In this document: piece after piece, positions 1 through 7,625 of the stretch
How positions within the stretch are numbered: the stretch's first letter is position 1
How the letters are laid out: each line of letters begins with the position of its first letter
Assembly: GCA_934572445.1 (NCBI GenBank)
Contig: CAKTLD010000025.1
Coordinates: 1-21,386, forward strand
Reading direction: 5' to 3'
DNA length: 21,386 nucleotides
Source of the DNA: an uncultured Oscillospiraceae bacterium
Lineage (GTDB): Bacteria; Bacillota; Clostridia; Oscillospirales; Oscillospiraceae
Made by a program: the position numbers and the translations under genes
Notes under the pieces: generated by a model
The model's input: only the letters and a program-made list of their open reading frames with translations
The model's database searches: none
What the model was told of the DNA's origin: nothing

Positions 1-598
<598 letters not shown>

Positions 599-615
<17 letters not shown>

Positions 616-1834
616 CGGCCGTTCCTCCCGTTTTTCGTTCGTTCACCGTGCACGCAAGGCTCCCCTGCCCCAGCAGCACCTCGATCCTCTCGCCGGTTTG
701 CGCGTCCGCCGCACGGCGCAGGATCGTTCCCTCTTCATTTCTCGCCACGGCGTAGCCGCGGCCGAGCACCTTGAGCGGACTCAGCGCGTCGAGCTTGGCC
801 GTGAGCGCCGTAAATCGCTGCTGCCGCTGCGCCATCTGACGCTGCGCAAGCACGGCAAGATTTTTCTGCATATAGTCGAGCAGCAGGCGCTTATCATCGA
901 TAAAGGCCATGGGATTGCGCAGTACGCGGCTGCGCGCAAGCTTTGCATACTGCTCACGCATCTGCTCCACGCGCTTTTGCTCGCTCTGCACCATACGCGT
1001 TCGCAGCGCGTCAAGCCGCCTTTTGATCTCGCGCTGATCCGGCACGGCGAGCTCCGCCGCGTTCGACGGTGTCGACGCGCGCACATCGGCGACAAAGTCG
1101 GCGATCGTCACGTCCGGCTCATGGCCGACAGCAGAAATGACGGGGATATCGGAATCATAGATCGCGCGGGCGACACGCTCATCGTTGAACGCCCAGAGGT
1201 CCTCGATCGAGCCGCCGCCGCGGCCTGTGATGATGAGGTCTGCGACCTTCCACTTGTTCGCGTAGCGCAGTGCGCCGACGATCTCCGGCGGCGCCTCCGC
1301 GCCCTGCACACGCACAGGCAGCAGCACCACCTCGCTCATCGGCCAGCGCACATTCAGGATGCGCAGCATATCGTGTACCGCCGCTCCTGCGGACGAGGTG
1401 ATGATGGCAATGCGCTCTGGATACTTCGGCAGCGGCTTTTTGTGCGCGGGATCGAAAAGCCCCTCCTTGTAAAGTTTTTCCTTGAGCTGCTCAAAGGCGA
1501 CATGCAGGTCGCCAACGCCCTCGGCACTGAGTCCCGAGCAATAAAGTTGATACGCGCCGTCGCGCGGGAAAACGCCGATGCGGCCGAAGGCGATAACCCT
1601 CATGCCGTTTTCCGGACGGAATCGGAGCGATGAGGCCATGCCGCGGAACATCACGCAGCGAAGCGCACTTCCCTCGTCCTTGAGCGTGAAATAATGGTGC
1701 CCCGAAGGGTAAAGCTTATAGTTCGAGATCTCGCCGCGCACGAAGATCGTCTGAAGCTGCGGCACAGCGTCAAGCAGAGCTTTGATGAAATTGTTCGCTT
1801 CCGACACGCTGAAGATCATCTGCTGCTCAGCCAC
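599..1834 (-). CDS. xseA: Exodeoxyribonuclease VII large subunit
   Basis: This 411-residue protein is the catalytic subunit of exonuclease VII. Residues about 5-105 form the OB-fold nucleic-acid-binding domain, with VRGEISNYK and GHHYFTLKDE. The catalytic domain follows, with ITSSAGAAVHD near 145-155, GRGGGSIEDLW at 204-214, SAVGHEPDVTIADFVAD at 234-250 and RASTPSNAAE at 252-261, all family signatures. The remainder is charged and helical, as expected of the coiled-coil region that binds XseB copies. The start is GTG at 1834, with AAGGGGG about nine bases upstream. It lies 69 bases downstream of nusB, with a stem-loop in the gap; folD, which sits between these genes in B. subtilis, is absent. 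The role in repair is family knowledge. Confidence 0.96.
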
Positions 1835-1865
1835 GTCCGCGTCACCCCCTTCTGAAAAGCGGAAG

Positions 1866-1905
1866 AAAAGCAGAGCGCCGCGCTGGCGGTACTCTGCTTT
1901 TTTTC
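1866..1905 (-). terminator. Stem-loop between nusB and xseA (possible weak terminator or attenuator)
   Basis: AAAAGCAGAG (1866-1875) pairs perfectly with CTCTGCTTTT (1892-1901), and the loop can form an inner CGCC/GGCG stem. It begins just after the nusB stop. Read on the minus strand, the hairpin is followed by an interrupted U-run (TTTTCTTCC); on the plus strand it is followed by seven T residues. It could terminate antisense transcripts efficiently and reduce read-through into xseA partly. The structure is seen directly; the activity is inferred. Confidence 0.5.
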
Positions 1906-2356
1906 ATTCTTCGCTGACCTCGCCGCGCACAAAGCTGCCGAGGATGCCGTTGATGAACTTCACCGTCTCCGGTGTTTCATACTTTTTGGCGATCTCGACC
2001 GCCTCGTTGATGGCGACGCTGTTGGGAATATCTGTGCGGTAGAGAACCTCATACATCGCAACGCGCATGATCGCCGAGGCGACGAGCGGGATACGTTCAA
2101 AGCTCCAGCCCCTGGCGTATTTGGCAATGTAGCCGTCCAGCTCCGGAGCATGCCCGGCGACGCCCGTGACGATGGAGCGGATATAGTCCGCCTGCGACGC
2201 ACCGGGGACCTTTTCGTAGACCTCATCCTCATCCCTGAGGGTATCAAAATATTCCTTTGTCAGCCGCTCGTCGAGCAGCTCGTCGGGCGTCTTATCCGTA
2301 AAGCTCAGCTCATAGGCCAAGTGCACCGCGATCTCTCGCGCCGTATTGCGAATCAT
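1904..2356 (-). CDS. nusB: Transcription antitermination factor NusB
   Basis: This 150-residue all-helical protein is NusB, which with NusE (ribosomal protein S10) binds boxA RNA and promotes processive transcription of rRNA operons. Visible family features are the N-terminal RNTAREIAVHLAYEL, the central WSFERIPLVASAIMRVAMYE and the C-terminal SVAINEAVEIAKKYETPE with FINGILGS, which is the most conserved NusB block. The length is typical. The ATG at 2356 has AAAGGA about ten bases upstream and follows the Asp23-family gene by 32 bases. The asp23-nusB pairing is conserved in Firmicutes. Confidence 0.95.
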   Translation of the reverse strand: MIRNTAREIAVHLAYELSFTDKTPDELLDERLTKEYFDTLRDEDEVYEKVPGASQADYIRSIVTGVAGHAPELDGYIAKYARGWSFERIPLVASAIMRVAMYEVLYRTDIPNSVAINEAVEIAKKYETPETVKFINGILGSFVRGEVSEE

Positions 2357-2388
2357 TTTCGTCTGTTCCTTTATCTTTTATCTTTCTT

Positions 2389-2754
2389 TTAGTTGAAGCT
2401 GATCCCGCCGACGTGGACGTTGACCGCATGCACGCCGTAGCCCGTCATACCGCTGACCGCGGCCGAGACACTCTCCTGCACCTTGCGCGCAGTCTCAGGG
2501 ATGGCATAGCCGTAGCGCATCATCAGGTAGATGTCCACCATGATCTCACCGTCCTGCACCTCGGCGCGCACGCCGCGCAGGGCTTTTTTCCCGGTAAACT
2601 GCTCGGTGATCTGCTCGGTCATGTTCTGGCACATGGGCCCCACTCCCTCGATCTCTCCAATCGCATCCGCCGCGATGGCAGCGACCACATCCTCCGCGAT
2701 GCTGATGCTTCCGTTTTCCTCGCTGCGGGTCAGATACTCTCGATTTTCAGCCAT
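2389..2754 (-). CDS. yqhY: Asp23/Gls24 family protein (YqhY-like)
   Basis: This 121-residue protein belongs to the Asp23/Gls24 (DUF322) family. The pattern GSISIAEDVVAAIAADAIGEIEGV, the central VDIYLMMRYGYAIPETARKVQ and the C-terminal YGVHAVNVHVGGI are typical. The B. subtilis homologue YqhY sits between accC and nusB and has been linked to control of acetyl-CoA carboxylase. Here the nusB neighbour is kept but accB and accC are missing. A longer frame opens at a TTG at 2790, but that codon lies at or upstream of the expected transcription start. The ATG at 2754 has AGGAGAG at good spacing and matches the family N-terminus, so I use it. The gene opens an operon with its own promoter. The molecular function is not firmly known for the family. 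Confidence 0.88.
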   Translation of the reverse strand: MAENREYLTRSEENGSISIAEDVVAAIAADAIGEIEGVGPMCQNMTEQITEQFTGKKALRGVRAEVQDGEIMVDIYLMMRYGYAIPETARKVQESVSAAVSGMTGYGVHAVNVHVGGISFN

Positions 2755-2794
2755 TGCTAATCTCTCCTTGCCTGAATGGTCGTATATCAAGAGT

Positions 2795-2823
2795 ATTTTA
2801 CCATCTTCTTCTGAAAATTACAA
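2795..2823 (-). promoter_or_regulatory. Vegetative-type promoter of the asp23-nusB-xse-ispA operon
   Basis: On the minus strand TTGTAA (2818-2823) and TAAAAT (2795-2800) are separated by exactly 17 bases, and a TG one base before the -10 box makes it an extended -10. Transcription should begin near 2788, giving a leader of about 34 bases. The promoter starts right after the spoIIIAH stop codon, so the downstream genes need not depend on sporulation transcription. Confidence 0.7.
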
Positions 2824-2826
2824 CCG

Positions 2827-3363
2827 TTAATTTACTTCCATGATCTTGATGCACTCAGCCGAAAGCCCCGTCTCCTGCTTGACGATATCCGTGATGCGGG
2901 CCACATCCTCGGTCTGCAGGCCGTCCGTTCCTGTGGAGACGACGACGCTCACGCCGTCCTCTGACATGAAGACCACGCAGTCATCATAGCCCTTGGCCGT
3001 GATCATGTTCTCGATCTGCGCCTCGCTGAGCGTGTAGGAGGCCAGCGTTTCGATGCTCTTTGCCGCCGCGCTCGCGGTCTCGGCGTCCACGTCCCCGTTT
3101 TCGCTTGCCTCCTTGAGCAGCGACAGTGCGCTGTCACGCGCCTGCTGGCGCGTCAAGCGCGCCGAGGCAAAGTAATCCGATCCCGCCGCATCGCCGGAAA
3201 CCTCTGCGGCTTCGCCGTCCGACGCGTCCACCTGCTGCGCCTGCCCGAGCACCTTCGCCGGCTTTTCCACCTTCTCGGCATACTTGCCGTTGAGGAAGAT
3301 CGCTGCGCAGACGAATACCAGGATCGTCGCCACCACCGCGTTCCGCTTCCATAACTGTTTCAT
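2827..3363 (-). CDS. spoIIIAH: Stage III sporulation protein AH
   Basis: This 178-residue protein is SpoIIIAH, the mother-cell membrane protein whose extracellular domain binds SpoIIQ from the forespore to form the channel that spans the intermembrane space. It starts MKQLWKRN, followed by a transmembrane segment (AVVATILVFVCAAIFLNG), then a variable acidic linker and a C-terminal YscJ/FliF-like ring-building domain (ARLTRQQARDSALSLLKEA through SAECIKIMEV). An in-frame ATG at 3411 overlaps the spoIIIAG stop and would add 16 residues. The ATG at 3363 has GGAGG at eight bases and gives the normal N-terminus, so it is preferred. It is the last gene of the spoIIIA operon. Confidence 0.95.
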   Translation of the reverse strand: MKQLWKRNAVVATILVFVCAAIFLNGKYAEKVEKPAKVLGQAQQVDASDGEAAEVSGDAAGSDYFASARLTRQQARDSALSLLKEASENGDVDAETASAAAKSIETLASYTLSEAQIENMITAKGYDDCVVFMSEDGVSVVVSTGTDGLQTEDVARITDIVKQETGLSAECIKIMEVN

Positions 3364-3407
3364 ACCTGCTTCCTCCCTGCTTTTTGATTGATAAAATAAG
3401 AGCATCC

Positions 3408-3947
3408 TCATGGCTTTCCCTTAACGACAGTGATACGGTCCGACGGCAGGCCCGTCAACGCGCTGACAGCCTGCGTGACGGCAAGGCGGACGCCCGCACT
3501 GCCGCCGCCCTCGCACACGACGAGCGCACCGACAAACTGCGGAAAGCGGCTCTGTGTCACGACAACGCCCGCGCTGCCGCCGCTGCCGAGCACCACAGTT
3601 TCGGTCTTTCGTGTCCGCTCACCGTCCATTTCGCCGCTCCGGCGGACGGAAGCGGACTCATCCTGCGCGAGCTCATACTCCCCGCCGCCTTCCACCGTAA
3701 GCATCAGCGAGAGCCTGCCCACACCGTCGAGCGAGGAGAGGATCTGCTCCATCTCGCTCTGCAGCGCCGCGCGATCAAAGCTTTCCGCCGCGGGCGGCAC
3801 GGCGCTCTCCGTCTCCTTTTTCGTCTCCCCCGACGGCAGCAGGAGCAGCAGCGCGCCCAGCGCCGCCATCAGGGCCACATACCGGTACTTCTTCAGCCAA
3901 CCGAGGCCCTTCAGGGCGTCGAGCCGCTTTCCTCCGTTTCGATCCAT
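3408..3947 (-). CDS. spoIIIAG: Stage III sporulation protein AG
   Basis: This 179-residue protein is SpoIIIAG, the ring-forming component of the SpoIIIA-SpoIIQ complex. The N-terminus is cytoplasmic and basic, a single membrane span (VALMAALGALLLLLPSG) lies near residues 24-40, and the rest faces the intermembrane space. The block EMEQILSSLDGVGRLSLMLTVE and the C-terminal GVRLAVTQAVSALTGLPSDRITVVKG form the ring-building motif, interrupted by a Gly/Ser-rich insertion that in B. subtilis builds a beta-triangle/barrel collar. The ATG at 3947 has AGGAG eight bases upstream and lies 37 bases inside the end of spoIIIAF. Its leader and that of spoIIIAH share the same AGCAGGTATG start context. Confidence 0.95.
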   Translation of the reverse strand: MDRNGGKRLDALKGLGWLKKYRYVALMAALGALLLLLPSGETKKETESAVPPAAESFDRAALQSEMEQILSSLDGVGRLSLMLTVEGGGEYELAQDESASVRRSGEMDGERTRKTETVVLGSGGSAGVVVTQSRFPQFVGALVVCEGGGSAGVRLAVTQAVSALTGLPSDRITVVKGKP

Positions 3948-4402
3948 ACCTGCTTCTCCTCTGCGATCCCGAGCTCGCGCGCGATGTACGCGCCGAGCAC
4001 CTCATTTTTTCTGCCGTAAAGCGTCACCGATTCAGGCAGCGGCACGCCGTCATGCTCCTCGAGCGCGACAACGGCGCGGACCGCAAGGCCCAACTCGTCT
4101 GCTTTGTCCTCAATATATGCCTGCGTCCGCCCCGCTATGCCGGAAGAAAGCACGTCGCTGCGCTGTGCGGACAGCTCCCGCTCCAAGGCCTCCACAGCGG
4201 CGCGGTAATCGTCCGGCGTCAGCTCCGGCAGCGCAAGCTCGAGCCGCAGCAGCGGGCGCAGCAGTGCAAGCAGCAGCAGCAGCCCGCCCACAAACCGCAC
4301 CGCGCGGCGTATTGCAGCCCCGTCCGTCAGCTGCTCGGCAATGCTTACGAGCACCGCACTGGCCACCACGCTCATAAGCCATGCACGCAGATAGGTCATC
4401 AT
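3911..4402 (-). CDS. spoIIIAF: Stage III sporulation protein AF
   Basis: This 163-residue protein is SpoIIIAF. Two membrane spans occupy about residues 8-23 (LMSVVASAVLVSIAEQL) and 35-50 (VRFVGGLLLLLALL), followed by a soluble domain with a predicted ring-building fold (TQAYIEDKADELGLAVRAVVAL). The family has two N-terminal helices and a similar length. The ATG at 4402 overlaps the spoIIIAE stop in an ATGATGA string that offers two adjacent starts (4402 or 4399), implying translational coupling. The protein acts in the mother-cell membrane around the forespore. Confidence 0.92.
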   Translation of the reverse strand: MMTYLRAWLMSVVASAVLVSIAEQLTDGAAIRRAVRFVGGLLLLLALLRPLLRLELALPELTPDDYRAAVEALERELSAQRSDVLSSGIAGRTQAYIEDKADELGLAVRAVVALEEHDGVPLPESVTLYGRKNEVLGAYIARELGIAEEKQVWIETEESGSTP

Positions 4403-5466
4403 ACCGCCACCACCATCAAAAGCGAAATGAGAAAAGCCGCCAGCAGCAGGAACGCCCCACCCGCCGTCATCGCCAGCACAAGAGAAAAGGCGGAGGACAG
4501 CTGCTCAAGAAAGCCGCGCAGCGCATCGGACCCCACCATGCCGCAGAAAAACGCTGCCGCGCGGTACAGTAGGTATTGCAGTCCCAGCCGCACCAGCGGC
4601 GCAAGACACAGCGCGAGCACCGAAAACACCCCCAGCACACCGAGCGTGCCGCGCAGCGCGCCAGCGCCCGCCAGCAGCGTCTCCGCTGCGTCGGAGAGGA
4701 TGCCGCCGACGATCGGCACCGCGCCGGAGATCACCGTCTTGCCGACGCGCACCGCGGTGCGGTCCGCGGCGCCCGCCAAAAGATTGGAAAGCGACAGGAA
4801 CGCCGTATAGACGATCAGGAGCGCGCTCAAAGCCCAGGAAAGAAGCTTTTTGATACCGTCAGCAAGCAGCGAAAGCCTGCTGTTCGTGAGCAGCGCGCCC
4901 GCGGCGGCCGCGCCGATCATGCAGTAGAGCGCGGGAACGAATACGCCGCGCAGCAGTGAGAGAAAGGCATCGGACATCATCAGCGCGCCGACCTGCCATA
5001 CGCTGGCCGTGCCCACATATCCGCCCCCTGCCATCGCGGCGGCCACCGTTGGCAGCAGGAGCTTTGCCATAACAGAGAGCTCGTCCACGGTCGAAACCCC
5101 GAGACCGATGAGCGAGTTGAGGTCTCCCGCCGCGAGCGCCGCCGCGCCCAGCACGCCCACATAGCCCGTATAGCGCGCGGAAAGCTCACCCGTCCCCTCC
5201 GCCGTGCCTTCGATGAGCCCGCAGAGCAGCGCGAGCAGCATCAGCGATACCGCCGCGCGCACGGACGCGGTAAGCGCGCCGCCGAGCGCATCACGACAAA
5301 GTCCCCAGAGATACGACGCGCCGGCAGAAACAAGGCCGTCCTCCCCGCGTGCGCCGTCCAGCAGCTCGCGCGGCACAGCCCGGTCGAGCCCCTGCGGCAG
5401 CTCAAGCGCCGAAGCACTGACGCACAGCATGAGCAGCGCAGCGAGCGGAAACATGAGCCGCCTCAT
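4399..5466 (-). CDS. spoIIIAE: Stage III sporulation protein AE
   Basis: This 355-residue polytopic membrane protein is SpoIIIAE. A cleavable signal peptide is likely at residues 1-20 (MRRLMFPLAALLMLCVSASA), followed by a lumenal segment and about seven hydrophobic spans. Conserved blocks are GDLNSLIGLGVSTVDELSVM, LLPTVAAAMAGGG and AVPIVGGILSDAAETLLAGA, characteristic of the family and compared with permease-like or GspF-associated parts of secretion machines. The open frame continues 132 codons upstream through spoIIIAD, but that part is a shadow; the ATG at 5466 overlaps the spoIIIAD stop as ATGA and begins the signal peptide. The length is slightly short for the family. Confidence 0.94.
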   Translation of the reverse strand: MRRLMFPLAALLMLCVSASALELPQGLDRAVPRELLDGARGEDGLVSAGASYLWGLCRDALGGALTASVRAAVSLMLLALLCGLIEGTAEGTGELSARYTGYVGVLGAAALAAGDLNSLIGLGVSTVDELSVMAKLLLPTVAAAMAGGGYVGTASVWQVGALMMSDAFLSLLRGVFVPALYCMIGAAAAGALLTNSRLSLLADGIKKLLSWALSALLIVYTAFLSLSNLLAGAADRTAVRVGKTVISGAVPIVGGILSDAAETLLAGAGALRGTLGVLGVFSVLALCLAPLVRLGLQYLLYRAAAFFCGMVGSDALRGFLEQLSSAFSLVLAMTAGGAFLLLAAFLISLLMVVAV

Positions 5467-5849
5467 AAAAAGCCCTCCACCATCGACAGCACCGCTTCCA
5501 GCAGCGGCAGCGCACACACGAGCGCGCACAGCGCGCCCGCCGTGCCCAGCAGGGCTGAAAGCGCGCTCTGCCCCGCGTCGGCACACAGCGCACAGGAAAA
5601 ACGCGCCACGAGCGCAATGGCCATCACCTTCAGAAGCGGCACGAACAGCGCCGCCGGCAGGCCCGTCAGCGCAAGTGCGCGGGTGCAGAAATCCGCCAGC
5701 TCCGACAGCGCGGGCAGCAGCAGCGCACAGCCCACGATCACTGCCGCGAGCAGCAGCAAAAGCGCCAGCGCCTCGTCGCTCTTTCTGAGCAGCAGCGTCA
5801 CTGCCGCGGCGCACAGGCTCAGCGCCGCCAGTCTGATCAGCAGCTCCAT
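5463..5849 (-). CDS. spoIIIAD: Stage III sporulation protein AD
   Basis: This 128-residue integral membrane protein is SpoIIIAD. It is almost entirely hydrophobic with four likely spans, including LAALSLCAAAVTLLLRKS at the start and LLLLLAAVIVGCALLLPAL. The segment LKVMAIALVARFSCALCADAG is the most recognisable family stretch, where members usually read KxxGIAYxxEFxxxxCxDAG. It shares ancestry with SpoIIIAC. It begins two bases after spoIIIAC ends and overlaps spoIIIAE by four bases. It acts in the outer forespore membrane with the other SpoIIIA proteins. Confidence 0.92.
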   Translation of the reverse strand: MELLIRLAALSLCAAAVTLLLRKSDEALALLLLLAAVIVGCALLLPALSELADFCTRALALTGLPAALFVPLLKVMAIALVARFSCALCADAGQSALSALLGTAGALCALVCALPLLEAVLSMVEGFL

Positions 5850-5851
5850 CG

Positions 5852-6046
5852 CTAAAAGCCAAACAGGCTCTTGATGAGATCGAAGAGCGAGCTGATCTCC
5901 CGCACGAGCAGCATCATCGTCGTGATCAGGCCCGCAAGGCTGACGAGCATCGCCTGATCCGGCCGGTCCGAGCGCACGAGCAGCTGGTTGAGCACCGCCA
6001 CGATGATGCCCACCGCCGCGATCTTGAACACGAGGTCAATATCCAT
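5852..6046 (-). CDS. spoIIIAC: Stage III sporulation protein AC
   Basis: This 64-residue protein is SpoIIIAC, with the family pattern of two membrane spans: DLVFKIAAVGIIVAVLNQLL, then AMLVSLAGLITTMMLL, ending REISSLFDLIKSLFGF. The length is standard. The ATG at 6046 has AAGGAAG about eight bases upstream, and a 46-base gap separates it from spoIIIAB, the largest gap inside the operon. It lies just ahead of its paralogue spoIIIAD. Confidence 0.94.
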   Translation of the reverse strand: MDIDLVFKIAAVGIIVAVLNQLLVRSDRPDQAMLVSLAGLITTMMLLVREISSLFDLIKSLFGF

Positions 6047-6092
6047 AGACTGTCTTCCTTATGTAAAGTATTTCTCCTTGCAGATTGATCCG

Positions 6093-6584
6093 TTATAACA
6101 GCAGGATGCACACCAGCGCGCCGCCGCCAAGGCAGAGCGCGGTCGTCACACGGGCCCGCTCCCCCTCCCTCGCCGCAGCAGTACATTCCGCGTCCGAAAG
6201 CGTTTCCTGCGCGCGCATGAGCGCCGCGCAGACACTTTGCTCATCTCCGCAGAGCGCCGGTCCCAGCGCCGCTACCGCTTCCTTTTCCCGTTCGCCGAGC
6301 GGTAATTGCCGTGCCCCGTACTTCCACGCGGGCTCAAGCGCCTCGCCGCGGGCAAGGCCTTCCGAGACCTCGTCAAAAAAGGCTCTCGCTTCCACCGCGC
6401 AGGAAAGGTCCCGCAGCAGCGCGGGCAGCGGCGTGAGCGTCAGGCGCACGGCACGCTCCAGCGCGGAAAAGGCATCGGCAAGAGCGCGCAGCGTTCGCCG
6501 CTGCCTTCGCTCGCGTGCAAGGATGCTGTACCGCAGCAGCAGAGACGCGGCAAGCAGCAGCGCGGTCCCCGTCAACTGCCGCAT
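6093..6584 (-). CDS. spoIIIAB: Stage III sporulation protein AB
   Basis: This 163-residue protein is SpoIIIAB, which resembles the GspF/PilC-type inner-membrane proteins of type II secretion and type IV pilus systems. An N-terminal span (GTALLLAASLLLRYSIL) and a C-terminal one (VTTALCLGGGALVCILLL) flank a helical cytoplasmic domain with ALADAFSALERAVRLTLTPLP and LGEREKEAVAALGPALCG. The family typically has about 170 residues. It overlaps the end of spoIIIAA by 13 bases, consistent with coupled expression of the ATPase and its membrane anchor. Confidence 0.92.
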   Translation of the reverse strand: MRQLTGTALLLAASLLLRYSILARERRQRRTLRALADAFSALERAVRLTLTPLPALLRDLSCAVEARAFFDEVSEGLARGEALEPAWKYGARQLPLGEREKEAVAALGPALCGDEQSVCAALMRAQETLSDAECTAAAREGERARVTTALCLGGGALVCILLL

Positions 6585-7510
6585 GGCAGCTCCCGCACCT
6601 CATAGCGCCGTGTGCCTCCATCTGCACGGATCACAATGCAGCGGCGGAACACGTCCGCCGCCAGCAGCTCGCGCCAGAGCGGCTTTCGCATGAGCTCGTC
6701 CAGCTGTGCGGCGTGGATGCTCGCGAGCAGCCCGACGCCGCAGTTGGCGGCAAGACACATCGCGCGGATGTCCTCCGCCGCCGTGATCTCGTCCACTGCG
6801 ATGACCTGCGGATTCATGCCGCGCAGCAGCATCGGGATACCTACAGCCTTGGGGCAGAGCGAGAGCACATCCGTGTGGCTGCCGAGCTCCATCTGCGGTC
6901 TTCCCTGGCAGCACACGGCCAGCTCGCAGCGCTCGTCGATCACGCCGACGCGCAGTGCACGGTGCTCGGCATCACCGAGCGACAGCACGCGGATCAGGTC
7001 ACGCAGCAGCGTCGTCTTTCCCCCGCCGGGCGGCGAAAGGATAAGCGTACTCATAAAATGCCCGTCGGCATCAAAGAGCTGCGGCGCAACATCGCTCCCC
7101 AATCCAAGCTGTTCGCATACGATGCGCAGCGCGAGCGAAGAAACATCCTTGAGGTTATTCACCTCGCCCTCGCGCACGACGGCGCTGCCGCACACGCCGA
7201 GACGGAATCCGCCCCGCAGCGGCAGAAAGCCCTGGCGCAGCGTTTCCATGCAGGCGTAGCGCGAATACTGCGTCACCGCGCCGATCATCTGCTCCAGGTC
7301 CTCCGCCGTGACGAGCGCGGCGTGTCCCTCGGGCGCGGCATTCAGCTCACCTTCGAGCGTCAGCACCGTGAGCGGGCGCATCACGCGCAGGCGGAACTCC
7401 TCCGTGCGCTCCTTCTGCTGGTCCGGCAGCGAAAGCGCGAGGCGCTTCAGGCGGTGCGGCAATAATTCGCAGGCCTGCTCATAGCGGTAGATCCGGCTGA
7501 GTCGTTCCAT
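6572..7510 (-). CDS. spoIIIAA: Stage III sporulation protein AA, secretion-type ATPase
   Basis: This 312-residue protein is SpoIIIAA, the ATPase thought to drive the SpoIIIA-SpoIIQ channel from the mother-cell cytoplasm; it is related to type II/IV secretion ATPases. The Walker A motif is SPPGGGKTTLL at 159-169, an acidic box IDERCEL lies at 191-197, and Walker B is QVIAVDEI at 235-242, followed by AAEDIRAM. The N-terminal part carries YSRYACMETLRQGFLPLRGG, a family landmark. The ATG at 7510 has only a weak GAAGGG upstream, unlike the strong sites elsewhere. It is the first of eight spoIIIA genes and lies behind a candidate sigma-E promoter. Confidence 0.96.
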   Translation of the reverse strand: MERLSRIYRYEQACELLPHRLKRLALSLPDQQKERTEEFRLRVMRPLTVLTLEGELNAAPEGHAALVTAEDLEQMIGAVTQYSRYACMETLRQGFLPLRGGFRLGVCGSAVVREGEVNNLKDVSSLALRIVCEQLGLGSDVAPQLFDADGHFMSTLILSPPGGGKTTLLRDLIRVLSLGDAEHRALRVGVIDERCELAVCCQGRPQMELGSHTDVLSLCPKAVGIPMLLRGMNPQVIAVDEITAAEDIRAMCLAANCGVGLLASIHAAQLDELMRKPLWRELLAADVFRRCIVIRADGGTRRYEVRELPCGS

Positions 7511-7543
7511 CGGTCAGGCACTTCCCTTCTTCTGTGATGGTAC

Positions 7544-7573
7544 ACTCTATGAGCGCACGGACACGCTTATGCA
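7544..7573 (-). promoter_or_regulatory. Candidate sigma-E promoter of the spoIIIA operon
   Basis: On the minus strand TGCATAA (7567-7573) and CATAGAGT (7544-7551) are 15 bases apart. The -10 element differs from the B. subtilis sigma-E consensus CATACAnT at one base, and the -35 element carries the expected ATA core. The predicted start near 7537 gives a leader of about 27 bases to spoIIIAA. The spoIIIA operon is under sigma-E in B. subtilis, which supports this reading. Confidence 0.6.
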
Positions 7574-7597
7574 CGGTTTGTCCCCGCTGCGGAAAAG

Positions 7598-7624
7598 AAA
7601 AAACGGGGTGGTCCCCCGTTTTTT
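7598..7624 (-). terminator. Rho-independent terminator after the cysteine-rich gene
   Basis: ACGGGG (7603-7608) pairs with CCCCGT (7614-7619), flanked by A6 and T6 that extend the stem, so it can act in both directions. On the minus strand it begins one base after the TAA of the cysteine-rich gene and ends in six T residues. It insulates the spoIIIA promoter, which lies immediately downstream. Confidence 0.85.
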
Positions 7625-7625
7625 C

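Noticed and set aside
3364..3411. 16-residue N-terminal extension of SpoIIIAH from an ATGA overlap
   Set aside because: The overlap is tempting, but the ATG at 3363 has a better ribosome binding site and gives the normal N-terminus just before the membrane span.
5467..5862. 132-codon upstream extension of spoIIIAE
   Set aside because: It overlaps spoIIIAD in another frame and lacks a family-like sequence. The ATG at 5466 starts a clear signal peptide and overlaps the spoIIIAD stop.
7511..7625. Possible small gene in the gap between spoIIIAA and the cysteine-rich gene
   Set aside because: The gap is filled by the terminator and the sigma-E-like promoter; no frame there has a ribosome binding site.
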